Source: Betaproteobacteria bacterium (GTDB lineage: Bacteria; Pseudomonadota; Gammaproteobacteria; Burkholderiales; Burkholderiaceae_D). From it: DNA of 52,986 nt. Shown here piece after piece: positions 38,445 through 47,637 of the stretch (positions are counted from its first letter, which is position 1; every line of letters starts with the position of its first letter). The stretch covers positions 1 through 52,986 of the forward strand of contig JANXTA010000074.1 of the NCBI GenBank assembly GCA_025356395.1, given 5' to 3'. The notes beneath the pieces are model-generated. The model searched no databases. It had not been told where the DNA came from and worked only from the letters and a program-made list of their open reading frames with translations. The position numbers and the translations under genes were made by a program.

Positions 38445-41400
38445 CAATTGGTGTTGATCTCTTTCCAGAAGACGCGGCGACCACCGGCGACCGACGCCGA
38501 GACCGGAACGACCTCGGTCGGACTCGTGCCGTCCGACAGGTGGATCGGAGCCATCAGCGTGCCGTTGGGCAACTGGACGAGGGCCGGGCGGCTGGCCAGG
38601 GCATTGCCGAGGAACACGGCCGAAAAGTTGGGCTGCGTCGTGTTGGAGACCACGCCGCCGGTCTCGTAGTCGATCGCGTAGAACCAGCTCGATCCACCCG
38701 GGATGCACACGTTGGCCGACGGGATGTTGGTCGTGAACAGCAGCGCCCCGCTGGCGAGTTGTGCGTCGGTGTTGATCCGTTCGCCGGCGCTGAGCGTGAG
38801 GTCGAGGTACCACCCGCGCTGGATTGCGTAGTTGATGGCCTGGGCGCTGACCTGGCGCTGCGTCGACGACACGGTGCTCATGGTCTGGCCCGACAGACTG
38901 GCCCGCAGCGGCGTGATCAGCGGCGCGGCCGACAGGTTGTCGATCAGCCCGTACATCGTCTGGGTCTGCGTCGTCGAGACGTCCGAACTGCCGAGGTACT
39001 TGCCGGTGCCGATGTAGACGAAGCGATGGCTGACGCCGGTCCGCGTGATTTCGGCCAGTTGCGGCTCGCCGGTGACGGGCTGCGCGTTGCCGCCGCCGTC
39101 GACCAGCGCCGCGAGCTTGACCACGCCCCAATTGCTCGGGTTCGCGTCGGTCAGGTTGAAGCGCCAGACGTTTCCGAGCAGATCACCGCCGTAGACGAAG
39201 TCGATCGTGTTGTTGATCGATGCGTTCGACGAGAAAGCGCTGATCTTCGCCAGGCCGGAGGGCGTCGTCGGGCTGCCTGCGCCCGTGGGGATGTCGCGGA
39301 TCAGTGCACCGGTCTTCGCGTTGAGCACGAACAGATGGCCCTGACCGTCGCCGCTGGTGGTCGAATCGTTGTTGTATCCCGAGGCAACCAGCACGACCCA
39401 GCCTGCGCCGACGGTCTTCGTCAGGATCGGACGGCCGTAGCTGTATCCGATGTTGTTCGCGACCGTCGCGCTGGTGGCGGCGTTCGGGAACTCCCACAAC
39501 ACCTTGCTGGCAGCATCGGCCTCGCTCGTGGCGACCGGGTTGGTGACATCGAGCGCGTAGTAGCCGCGACCGCCCTTGCCGAGCCCGCCGAGGAGCATCG
39601 TGCGCCAGTCGGGGATGGTCGTGCCGGAGGCGAGCGTGGCCGCGAAGTCGGCGTCGCCCGCGACCGGCGTGGCGTCGACGCGGTACTGGTGGGCGTAGCC
39701 GCTCAGGCGCGTGGACGCGTTGAGCCCGCCCCAGACCAGCTTCGGAACGTAGGCCCACAACTCGGCGCCGGTCGACGCCGAGAACGCGTGGAGCAGGCCG
39801 TCGTTGCTGCCCTGAAAGATGACGCGCTGGCGCGATGCCTGCGCTATCTTGAAGGCCGTCGTGCAACCGCTGCTGGGCGTCAGGTAACAGGGGTCGGCGT
39901 AGTTCTGGCTCGGCTTGCGCACCAGCACGGGTTCGGCGTCGACGAGGTCGCCGAGCAGGTGGACGCGCGTGCGGTACAGCGTGCCTTCGTTGCTCCGGTC
40001 GCCGCGGATGTAGGCGATCACGTTGGCCGAGTCGCTCGGTCCGGGCGGCGTGGTCGGCGAGTTGAAGACCGCTTGCTGCGAGGCGGTCAGGCGCTGCGGC
40101 GCAGGGTCGGTCGACGGCCGGAACTGGATCCCCTGCGCCCCGTCGTAGGACGCGATCAGGCGGCCTGCAGGCGTGGCGCTGTCGAGCTGGACCTGCGCCG
40201 AGGCCGTCCAGTTCGGCGACGAATGATCGATCACGCCGGTGGTGATGTTCACCGGATAGCTCTGCAGGTCGCCGGTCCAGCTCCCCGAGTTGTAGGTCGA
40301 CTCGTAGGAGGCGTTGTCGCCCGCGACGATGTTCGGATTCGAGACCGTGACGGCCGCGGCTGCGCCGTTCTGCGCGATGATGTTCTGGCTGACCTGGTCG
40401 AGCGAGGTTCGCAGCGCCGCCTCGTTGGTCGCGAGATAGGCGCTGGTCGTGCCGCCGGCCGCGGCCATCGCGTTCAATGTCGCGACGGCACTTGGATTCT
40501 GGACCGTGTCGCCCAAGCCAATCACGTAGGTCTGGACGTCGTAGTTCCTTCCGTTAAAGTTTGTTGTTCGCAGATTGGTGACGGCGTTGATTGCATCGCT
40601 CGAAGCGTTGCCGAAGCTCCAGACTCCGTTGTTGTAGGCGTTGGTACGGTCGGACGCCGAATAGAGACTTCCGTCGGTTTTACCGGTCGACGCGCCGTCC
40701 GTAACCAACATCACGAAGTTGCGCTGGCAGGTGTAGGAGATCGGCGACCGCACGTAGTTGCCGTTGATGTCCCGGAAACTGTTGTCGGTTAGAGCGAGAT
40801 AGGTCTTCGCGTCGCGCAGCGTCCCGGCGAGTGGTGTGAATAACGCGGCGTTCTTGAGTTCGCCACCGACGTTCGTCAGCGTTTCCGATGCAAGCGCGGT
40901 GCTCATCGCGGGATATGCCGTCGGTCCGGCAACGTCGGCCTGCACCTGGGAAATCAAGCTGCCGCCACCGGTGATGTTCGACAGGTAACCCTGGCCCCGC
41001 GGGACATAGAATTGCCGCGGGTAGGGCGGGTTCGAGACCGTGAAGCCCGCGTCGGTCGGCGTGTAGCAGGCGCCGAACCCACCGCCTCCGAACGTTGACG
41101 GATCCCAGGAGTTGACGGGTGAGTGGCTGTAGAACTCGTTGAAGCATGCACCGCTGCCGGTGTACGCCCACAGTTGAATGTAAGTGCGCGTGTCGTACAG
41201 GACATCGAGGATGTCCGGGTCATCGCCGCTGCGATCGAAGGTCACGAAGTTGCCACCGGCAAACGGTTGCGGGTTGGCCGTGCAGCCACGGTTGCCGTTG
41301 CTCGCCGAGATGCCGTTGACGCAGTCGTCGGTGAATACCATCGTCGTGGCGTCGCCGAAGTAGTAGGCGTACGTGTTGTAGAGCGCTGGATTCTGATCCT

Positions 41401-41707
41401 GGAGCGCATACGACATGAGCCCCCAGTTGAAGGTCGTGCGATAGCGGGTGAACGTGTCGCGCAACACGCGCCGGCCGATGTTGCCGCGCGTGTTCGGATC
41501 GGTGCCGGTCACCAGCTTGCCGGCCATGTAGGCGTCCATCGACTGCGAATTGTCGAATATCGCGAGCACGTTCGGCGCGACGGCGTTCTGCACCACGAGC
41601 GGTACATCGGTCAGGTCGGTCGATGCGCCACGGGCGATCGGCGACGCCAGCAAGGCGAGGCTGGCGAGCAGAGTCGAAGTCGCGATACGAACGGTAGGTA
41701 GGTTCAT
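38444..41707 (-). CDS. pilY1: Type IV pilus tip/adhesin protein PilY1
   Basis: 1087 residues. Signal peptide (MNLPTVRIATSTLLASLALL, cut near ARGA), then a von Willebrand A-like domain with the MIDAS start DNSQSMDAY, and a C-terminal beta-propeller (VIFQGSNDGLLHAFSASTG, WRTMLLGGLGKGGRGYYALD). PilY1 sits at the pilus tip with the minor pilins and affects adhesion and retraction. It follows pilX by 23 bp in the minor pilin operon. Confidence 0.95.
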   Translation of the reverse strand: MNLPTVRIATSTLLASLALLASPIARGASTDLTDVPLVVQNAVAPNVLAIFDNSQSMDAYMAGKLVTGTDPNTRGNIGRRVLRDTFTRYRTTFNWGLMSYALQDQNPALYNTYAYYFGDATTMVFTDDCVNGISASNGNRGCTANPQPFAGGNFVTFDRSGDDPDILDVLYDTRTYIQLWAYTGSGACFNEFYSHSPVNSWDPSTFGGGGFGACYTPTDAGFTVSNPPYPRQFYVPRGQGYLSNITGGGSLISQVQADVAGPTAYPAMSTALASETLTNVGGELKNAALFTPLAGTLRDAKTYLALTDNSFRDINGNYVRSPISYTCQRNFVMLVTDGASTGKTDGSLYSASDRTNAYNNGVWSFGNASSDAINAVTNLRTTNFNGRNYDVQTYVIGLGDTVQNPSAVATLNAMAAAGGTTSAYLATNEAALRTSLDQVSQNIIAQNGAAAAVTVSNPNIVAGDNASYESTYNSGSWTGDLQSYPVNITTGVIDHSSPNWTASAQVQLDSATPAGRLIASYDGAQGIQFRPSTDPAPQRLTASQQAVFNSPTTPPGPSDSANVIAYIRGDRSNEGTLYRTRVHLLGDLVDAEPVLVRKPSQNYADPCYLTPSSGCTTAFKIAQASRQRVIFQGSNDGLLHAFSASTGAELWAYVPKLVWGGLNASTRLSGYAHQYRVDATPVAGDADFAATLASGTTIPDWRTMLLGGLGKGGRGYYALDVTNPVATSEADAASKVLWEFPNAATSATVANNIGYSYGRPILTKTVGAGWVVLVASGYNNDSTTSGDGQGHLFVLNAKTGALIRDIPTGAGSPTTPSGLAKISAFSSNASINNTIDFVYGGDLLGNVWRFNLTDANPSNWGVVKLAALVDGGGNAQPVTGEPQLAEITRTGVSHRFVYIGTGKYLGSSDVSTTQTQTMYGLIDNLSAAPLITPLRASLSGQTMSTVSSTQRQVSAQAINYAIQRGWYLDLTLSAGERINTDAQLASGALLFTTNIPSANVCIPGGSSWFYAIDYETGGVVSNTTQPNFSAVFLGNALASRPALVQLPNGTLMAPIHLSDGTSPTEVVPVSASVAGGRRVFWKEINTN

Positions 41708-41730
41708 CGAAGTCTGCTCGGTGGTTGCGC

Positions 41731-42321
41731 TTATTTGGCGACGATCGCCTGCGCGAAGCTGACGGTGTTGCGAGGGCCGCTGACGCGGACGGTAACGCGG
41801 TAATAGACCTGCGGTGCGGAAGCGAAACTGGTGTCGCCGACCTTGCGGCTGCCGCCGGCCCCGATGCCCTGCCCGACGAAACAGCCCACCGTCGGATCGG
41901 TCACCGGCAGCGGTCCGATGCACAGCCGGTCGATCACGTACTGGGCCGTGTACGACGTGTTGACCAGTGCGCTCGGCACCGTCGACCAGTCGCCGACCGC
42001 GGTGGGGATGCCGTTGAGATCGGTCGCCTGGCGGGTCGTGTAGTAGATGCATGCGCCGAGCGCGCAGCCGGTCGGGTAGTTGGCGCCTGCGAGCCCGGCG
42101 ACGATCGTGTCGAGCTGCGAGAAGGCGCTTTCGACGGCGGTGTCGGTGGCGGCCAGCGACGCCTGCTTGAACGCGAAATTGCCGGCGATCATGCTGCTGG
42201 TCTGGCTGCCACGGATCAGCGCGATGCCGGCGAGCGTCATCGCGACGATGCCGATCAGGACGACGATGAGGACGATGCCGCGCTCGCGCGCGTGCGCCAG
42301 ATGGGGTTGCGACGACCTCAT
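41731..42321 (-). CDS. pilX: Type IV pilus minor pilin PilX
   Basis: 196 residues with N-terminal RGIVLIVVLIGIVAMTLAG, a PilX-type hydrophobic helix lacking the Phe1/Glu5 of other pilins, and SQTSSMIAGNFAFKQASLAATD typical of PilX. ATG 42321 overlaps the pilW stop (ATGA). Confidence 0.92.
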   Translation of the reverse strand: MRSSQPHLAHARERGIVLIVVLIGIVAMTLAGIALIRGSQTSSMIAGNFAFKQASLAATDTAVESAFSQLDTIVAGLAGANYPTGCALGACIYYTTRQATDLNGIPTAVGDWSTVPSALVNTSYTAQYVIDRLCIGPLPVTDPTVGCFVGQGIGAGGSRKVGDTSFASAPQVYYRVTVRVSGPRNTVSFAQAIVAK

Positions 42322-43433
42322 ACGTTGCCCCAGATCACGTTGCGCAGCGGCACGATGGTCTGATAGACCTTGTAGCGGTAGTGCTGCCAGTCCGGGTCCG
42401 CCGACAGGTCGATCTGCGGCGCCGGATTGGCCGCCGTGTCGGGCCACGCGCACGGGCCGTTGTTGACCTGCAGGCTGACATTCGTGCACATGTTCGTCAC
42501 GTTCGTCGCTTCGCGCTTGTCGCTGCGTGCGACGACGACGAGACGGACCGCCTTGATGCGTTTGCGGTTGGTCGGCGACGCCGCCAGCGACGAGGCCGAC
42601 CAGGTCCCCGACGCGTTGACCCAGGTGTCGACGCTTTGGCTACCGGCCGGCGCGACGCCGTACTGCGCCTTCATGAAGACCAGGTTGCGGACCAGCGAAA
42701 ACGATTGCGCGATCGGCGTCGCCGCGGTGGTCGCGGTCGTCATCTGCAGGTTGTTGCTGCTGATCTGGTAGGTCGTGCTGACCAGCGCCTTCGGATTGAT
42801 CACTTTCGCGCCTGTCGCGTATCCCGGCCACGTCAGGCTGGCCAGCAGCGGCGCGTTGTAGATGCCGAGCAGCGCCGCGTGTGCGAGTTGCGCGGTCACC
42901 GACGCCACGGCCGAGACCTGCATCACGCTGCAGTTGCCGCCCTGCGTGACGATGATCACGTCGCCGGCCGTGAAGCCGTCGGTGCGGCTGACGTTGAGGA
43001 TGGCCCCCGCGTTGGGCATGGGACTGGTCAGGTAGGCGGGCAACGCACCGATGAAGTCGCCGGTGTTGATCTGGATCGAGTCCGGCGTGGTACTCGTCGC
43101 GCCGGACGTGATGACGAGTGGCGCCAGCGTGAAATTGGGGATCGCACCGCCCACCAGGCTCGAGTAGCTGTAGGTGCTCGATGCCGCGCAGTCGAAGATC
43201 GCGGGGTCGGCGAAGCCGGCGCCCGCGTTGTGGATGTCCTGCTCCATCACGCCGAGCGCGACGAGTCCGTTCTCCTGCGCTTCGGAGCCCGCGATGGTCG
43301 AGCGCTTCTGGGCCTCGAAGGTCGAGAAGGTCTGGATGATCGCGCCGGACGCGATCAACCCGACCACGACGCCGACCAGCAGTTCGACGAGCGTGAATCC
43401 TCGCTGTCGGCAGCTGCGGAGGGAGATCTTCAC
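42318..43433 (-). CDS. pilW: Type IV pilus minor pilin PilW
   Basis: 371 residues with prepilin leader and helix RGFTLVELLVGVVVGLIASG (cleavage Gly/Phe, Glu5 present). The large C-terminal domain with paired Cys fits PilW, a priming subunit of pilus assembly together with PilV and PilX. It overlaps pilX by 4 bp and lies 8 bp from pilV. Confidence 0.93.
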   Translation of the reverse strand: MKISLRSCRQRGFTLVELLVGVVVGLIASGAIIQTFSTFEAQKRSTIAGSEAQENGLVALGVMEQDIHNAGAGFADPAIFDCAASSTYSYSSLVGGAIPNFTLAPLVITSGATSTTPDSIQINTGDFIGALPAYLTSPMPNAGAILNVSRTDGFTAGDVIIVTQGGNCSVMQVSAVASVTAQLAHAALLGIYNAPLLASLTWPGYATGAKVINPKALVSTTYQISSNNLQMTTATTAATPIAQSFSLVRNLVFMKAQYGVAPAGSQSVDTWVNASGTWSASSLAASPTNRKRIKAVRLVVVARSDKREATNVTNMCTNVSLQVNNGPCAWPDTAANPAPQIDLSADPDWQHYRYKVYQTIVPLRNVIWGNV

Positions 43434-43441
43434 CTGGGCTC

Positions 43442-43882
43442 CTAGTTGATCTGGGCGATCGTGACGTGCTGGTGGTACGACGTCTCCTGCGCGCGCTTCC
43501 AGCAGATCGTGACGGTCAGCGTGTTGCCGGCGCCGACGCTCAGCGACTGCACGTTGCTCGCCGCGCCCGGAAGCGTGGCCGCGACATCTGAGAGCCAGCC
43601 CAGGACCGCCGGGTTGGTGCTCGCGGCGCCGCTAGCCGTGCATGGCGCCCCGGTCCCTAGATAGTTGTAGGTGGCGATCGATCCGCGGTCGGTCCACACC
43701 TTGCCGATGATCTGGCTGGCGAGATAAGACGCATCGGACCGGCTCTTGGCATCGATGCTCGACGCGACGGCGACCGACTGGAGGCTGACGAGACCGATCA
43801 GCGCGAAGGAGAAGATCGCGATCGACACCAGGGCCTCGATCAGCGCGAAGCCGCCTTCCGACTGCTGTTTATGGGAGGTCAT
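43442..43882 (-). CDS. pilV: Type IV pilus minor pilin PilV
   Basis: 146 residues. Prepilin sequence GGFALIEALVSIAIFSFALI with leader MTSHKQQSEG and Glu5 present. The CWKRAQET segment near the C-terminus fits PilV. ATG 43882 has GGGAGG just upstream. Five bp separate it from fimT. Confidence 0.92.
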   Translation of the reverse strand: MTSHKQQSEGGFALIEALVSIAIFSFALIGLVSLQSVAVASSIDAKSRSDASYLASQIIGKVWTDRGSIATYNYLGTGAPCTASGAASTNPAVLGWLSDVAATLPGAASNVQSLSVGAGNTLTVTICWKRAQETSYHQHVTIAQIN

Positions 43883-43887
43883 GGCGT

Positions 43888-44445
43888 TCAGCTGCACGAC
43901 ATCTGCGTGTTGGCCGCGGCCGCCGGGTCGCAGACGAAGACGCGACCGCTCGAGTCGCCGGCCGAGACCAGGATGCGTCGCTGCATGCGGGCTGCGGTCG
44001 ACGTGATGTCGATCTGCGTGATCGAGCCGCCACCGACGATGTTCGGAACGACCCGCCCATAACCGTTGAAGGTCACGCGCTGGCTGCTCGCCGGCAACAT
44101 CGCGACGACGCTTGCGATGCTGCCTTCGCGATTGGGCTGGCTCTGGATGATCTGCGCCGCGGGGATCGATCCGGGGGCGTTGAGGCAGCCGTTGGAGACG
44201 ACCCAGCCGGTTCCGGTGCCCGACCAGTCGAAGCAGACCTGGCGGTTGCGTCGGATCGCCTCGGTCCGTGCGAACTGCAGGCCCTGGAGCATCGACTCCG
44301 AGCTGCCGCGGACTTCGGTGTTGCGCAGAAAGCCAGTGAAGCTCGGCGTGGCGACGGCGGCCAGGATCGAGACGATCGACAGCGTCGTCATCAGCTCGAT
44401 GAGCGTCATGCCCTTCTGGCAATGGGGGCGGGGGCGGATCAGCAC
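43888..44445 (-). CDS. fimT: Minor pilin FimT/GspH family
   Basis: 185 residues. Prepilin segment KGMTLIELMTTLSIVSILAA and FARTEAIRRNRQVCF are characteristic of FimT/GspH. GTG 44445, 7 bp inside the end of pilE, has AAGG spaced correctly; ATG 44472 would lengthen the leader. FimT has DNA-binding roles in natural transformation in some species. Confidence 0.9.
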   Translation of the reverse strand: MLIRPRPHCQKGMTLIELMTTLSIVSILAAVATPSFTGFLRNTEVRGSSESMLQGLQFARTEAIRRNRQVCFDWSGTGTGWVVSNGCLNAPGSIPAAQIIQSQPNREGSIASVVAMLPASSQRVTFNGYGRVVPNIVGGGSITQIDITSTAARMQRRILVSAGDSSGRVFVCDPAAAANTQMSCS

Positions 44446-44915
44446 AGGTCGCCCTTGCGGAGCTTCCAGCAAGCCACCGGCAGTCCGGTCGCGGCGATAA
44501 AGCTGCGCGTCTGCTTGCCGCTGCTCTGGTCGATCGTGAACTCGAAGCCGACCATCGCCGCGTTGCCTACCGCGTGCAGGACGAACGACTGGTCGTCGGT
44601 CTGGGTCGTTGCGGCGGGATCGTTGCTCAGGAAGCAGGTGAACGTGAAGTAGTTCGAGTTGCTGGAAGCGAGCGAGACGCCGCAGCCGGTGCCGCTCGTT
44701 CCGTACTTGCGGTTGTCCTGGAAGTACACCTCCATCTTCGTGCGGAGGTCCGAGAGCTTGGCGTTGGCCTCGGTCAAGCGGCCGCGCTGGACATAGCCGG
44801 CGTAGCTCGGCATGACGACCGCGCTGAGGATCGCGATGATCGCAACGACGATCATCATTTCGATCAATGTGAAGCCCGCGGATCGCGCGGCCCCAGAGTT
44901 GGTCCCACTGTTCAT
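44439..44915 (-). CDS. pilE: Type IV pilin PilE family
   Basis: 158 residues. Leader MNSGTNSGAARSAG, then FTLIEMMIVVAIIAILSAVV with Glu5. C-terminal Cys pairs (TGCGVSL, TFTCFLS, VACWKLR) suit a PilE/ComP-type minor pilin. First gene of the pilus operon on this strand; the promoter should lie in 44916-45201, where I see no clear boxes. Confidence 0.92.
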   Translation of the reverse strand: MNSGTNSGAARSAGFTLIEMMIVVAIIAILSAVVMPSYAGYVQRGRLTEANAKLSDLRTKMEVYFQDNRKYGTSGTGCGVSLASSNSNYFTFTCFLSNDPAATTQTDDQSFVLHAVGNAAMVGFEFTIDQSSGKQTRSFIAATGLPVACWKLRKGDLC

Positions 44916-45201
44916 GAGTTCACCGTCGACGTGGGGTCGGTGCCGGAGCGGCCTGCCGACCATGACTTTTGGAAGGAAACGGATCGGGGACAAGACAGAG
45001 GCCCCGAACTGGTCTTCGACCTAGTCATTGCAAACATTCGGCCCGCGTTGCCGAACGGCAGGATCGGATCGACGAGCGGCGGATCGGCCGCCGGAGGCTG
45101 ATTGGTAGCGCTGCTCGACCGCTGCAGGGAGGCCGAGGCGCGTCAGGTCGGGGTGACCATTTTCGGCGCCGACCGACGAATCACGTCGGTGACAAGTGCG
45201 G

Positions 45202-46974
45202 TCAGCGGAAGCGCAGCCGCCGCGCGATCCACGATCGGGTGTCGGCCGGATCGATCACCGCGTCGATCTCGAGCGTCGCGGCCATGTTGAGCGCGCTGCC
45301 GCGCTCGTACTGCTGCGCGACGAGTCGTTCGTACAGCGCGCCGCGCGCCGGGCCCTCGGCCACTGCCTCAAGTTCCTTGCGATAACCGAGCCGAACCGCG
45401 CCTTCGAGTCCCATCGCACCGAACTCGCCGGTGGGCCACGAGACGATCGCCGACGCGGCATGGAAGCCGCCGCCGGTCAACGCCATCGCGCCGAGACCGT
45501 AGGCCTTACGCAGGACGACCGCGACCAGCGGCACCTGCAGTTGCGCATTGGCGATGAACATCCGGCCCGCGCGGCGGACCTGTCCCTGTGCCTCGCTGTC
45601 GGGGCCGACCATGAAGCCGGGCGTGTCGATCAGCGAGACGATCGGCAGGCCGTGCGCGCCGCACAATTCCATGAAGCGCGCGGTCTTGTCGGCCGCATCG
45701 CCGTCGATCGCACCGCCGCCGTCGGCCGACTGGCTGGCGAGCACGCCGACCGGCCGTCCTTCGATGCGCGCGAGGAAGGTCAGGATCGCGGCCCCGAAAC
45801 GCGGGCGCAGTTCGAGCAGCGAGTCGTCGTCGACCAGCGTCGCGACGATCGGTCGTACGTCGTAGACGCGTACGCGATTGGCGGGCATGACGTCGCGCAA
45901 CGGGGCCTGGTCGCTCGCGGACCAGGTCTTCGACGCGCCCTGGAAAAAGCCGAGGTAGCGCCTGGCGACGACGACGGCGGCCGCCTCGTCGTCGCACAGC
46001 ACGTCGATCACGCCGTTGCGGTCGAGCACGTCCGACGGGCCGACCTGTTCGGGTTTGAACACGCCGAGGCCGCCACCCTCGATCATCGCGGGGCCACCCA
46101 TGCCGATGTTGCTGCCGCGCGTGGCGATCAGGACGTCGCTGCATCCGGCCAGCGCGGCATTGCCCGCGAAGCATCGACCCGCGACGATCGCGATCACGGG
46201 CACGCGACCGGTGAGGCGTGCGTAGCTCGCGAAGGTCGGCACGTCGAGGCCCGCGACGATCGGCATGTCGATGTCGCCCGGACGCCCGCCGCCGCCTTCG
46301 GCGAACAGCACGACCGGCAACCGCTCGTCGTGCGCGAGGCCGAGCATGCGATCGGTCTTCTGGTGGTTGCGATGACCTTGCGTGCCGGCCAGCACGGTGG
46401 CGTCGTAGGCCATCACGACGCAGCGCGTGCCGTCTATCGTGCCGATGCCCGTCACCATGCCGTCGGCGGGCGTGTTGCGCATCAGGTCGTCGACCGTGCG
46501 TCGCCGGCTCTGCGCGGCGACCGCGAGTGCGCCGTACTCGATGAAGCTGTCCGGGTCGCAGAGATCGGCGACGTTCTCGCGCGCAGTGCGCAGGCCGAGC
46601 GCGTGGCGCTTGGCGACGGCTGCGGGGCGCGCGGCGTCCTGCAGGAGCGCATGGCGCGCGCGGAGGTCTGCGAGTGCGGTACCAACGGCTCCTTTGTCGG
46701 TGCTCGCGTCGTCGGCGACGTCCACGGCGGCGTCGACCGCCGCCCGAGCCGCCTGCGGCATCACGCGCATCAACGTCGTCCCGGCATCGACCACGTCGCC
46801 CTGCGCGATGAAGATTTCGGAGACGATCCCGTCGACGTGCGCGCGGATCTCGTGCTCCATCTTCATCGCCTCCACGATGGCGACGACGGCGCCTTCGCGG
46901 ACTGACGTGCCCGCAAGGACGACGACGTCGACGACGGTTGCGGCGATGGGGGTGACGATGTTCGGGGAGGTCAT
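45202..46974 (-). CDS. Biotinyl domain fused to acyl-CoA carboxyltransferase
   Basis: 590 residues. An N-terminal biotin-carrier domain has the EAMKMEHEI site (K38). It is joined by a linker to a full carboxyltransferase with both halves (IGTIDGTRCVVMAYD, GGGGRPGDIDMP; later IDTPGFMVGPDSEAQG). It transfers carboxyl from biotin to an acyl-CoA, and needs a biotin carboxylase encoded elsewhere. The BCCP-first order on a CT polypeptide is unusual; classical propionyl- or methylcrotonyl-CoA carboxylases put biotin on the BC subunit. Substrate undetermined. Confidence 0.85.
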   Translation of the reverse strand: MTSPNIVTPIAATVVDVVVLAGTSVREGAVVAIVEAMKMEHEIRAHVDGIVSEIFIAQGDVVDAGTTLMRVMPQAARAAVDAAVDVADDASTDKGAVGTALADLRARHALLQDAARPAAVAKRHALGLRTARENVADLCDPDSFIEYGALAVAAQSRRRTVDDLMRNTPADGMVTGIGTIDGTRCVVMAYDATVLAGTQGHRNHQKTDRMLGLAHDERLPVVLFAEGGGGRPGDIDMPIVAGLDVPTFASYARLTGRVPVIAIVAGRCFAGNAALAGCSDVLIATRGSNIGMGGPAMIEGGGLGVFKPEQVGPSDVLDRNGVIDVLCDDEAAAVVVARRYLGFFQGASKTWSASDQAPLRDVMPANRVRVYDVRPIVATLVDDDSLLELRPRFGAAILTFLARIEGRPVGVLASQSADGGGAIDGDAADKTARFMELCGAHGLPIVSLIDTPGFMVGPDSEAQGQVRRAGRMFIANAQLQVPLVAVVLRKAYGLGAMALTGGGFHAASAIVSWPTGEFGAMGLEGAVRLGYRKELEAVAEGPARGALYERLVAQQYERGSALNMAATLEIDAVIDPADTRSWIARRLRFR

Positions 46975-47090
46975 GGGCGACGAGGCTGAGGACGATGGGG
47001 GATCCGCGAGCGTAGCGGCTCCGCGGGTATGGACTTCTGCGGCGTCGAATCACAGAATCCCGGCTCGTCCACGCGCCCAGGGAGTACGAC

Positions 47091-47618
47091 ATGACCACAT
47101 CCGGCAAGGAAATCCCGACCGACCTGCATGCACCCGGCACCGTCGCAATCCTGTCGAGCGCGACGCTCGCGACGGTGCAGGACTTCGTCGCGCAGGCGCG
47201 GCCGACCGCCGCACCGGCTGCAGCGAAAACGCTGCTCGTCGTCGGCGGCGAAGCGGCGACCGCGCAGCTCGCTGCGACGATCGCCGGTGATCTGAAGCGC
47301 ACCCTCGTGCGTGTCCCGCTGTCCGCGGTCGTCTCGAAATACATCGGCGAGACCGAGAAGAACCTCGATCGGGTCTTCGACGCGGCGTCGAAGAGCGGCG
47401 CGATCCTGTTCTTCGACGAGGCCGACGCGCTGTTCGGCAAGCGCAGCGATGTGAAGGACAGCCACGACCGCTACGCCGATGCGGCGGGCGACGGTCTGCT
47501 GCAGAGGATCGAGTCGCATGCGGGCATCGCGATCATGGCTGCCCGGTGGAGGCCCAACCTGGACAGCCCGTTCATACGCCGCCTCCGGGCCATCGCCGTC
47601 GTCGATCTGCCGCATTGA
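47091..47618 (+). CDS. AAA-type ATPase-like protein lacking Walker A
   Basis: 175 residues. From about residue 80 it closely follows AAA ATPases of contractile injection or phage-tail-like clusters: LSAVVSKYIGETEKNLDRVF, Walker B ILFFDEADALFGKRS, and DSHDRYA. Where Walker A should be it reads VVGGEAATAQLAATIAG, with no GxxGxGKT. It also stops just after the sensor region (IRRLRAIAVVDLPH), with no lid domain. It probably cannot hydrolyse ATP and may act as a pseudo-enzyme, or be a degenerate gene kept open. Confidence 0.75.
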   Translation: MTTSGKEIPTDLHAPGTVAILSSATLATVQDFVAQARPTAAPAAAKTLLVVGGEAATAQLAATIAGDLKRTLVRVPLSAVVSKYIGETEKNLDRVFDAASKSGAILFFDEADALFGKRSDVKDSHDRYADAAGDGLLQRIESHAGIAIMAARWRPNLDSPFIRRLRAIAVVDLPH

Positions 47619-47637
47619 CGGCGGCCCGGACCGACGA

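Noticed and set aside
38366-40792. 808-codon plus-strand open frame across pilY1
   Set aside because: Antisense shadow of pilY1 with low-complexity Arg/Asp/Val content.
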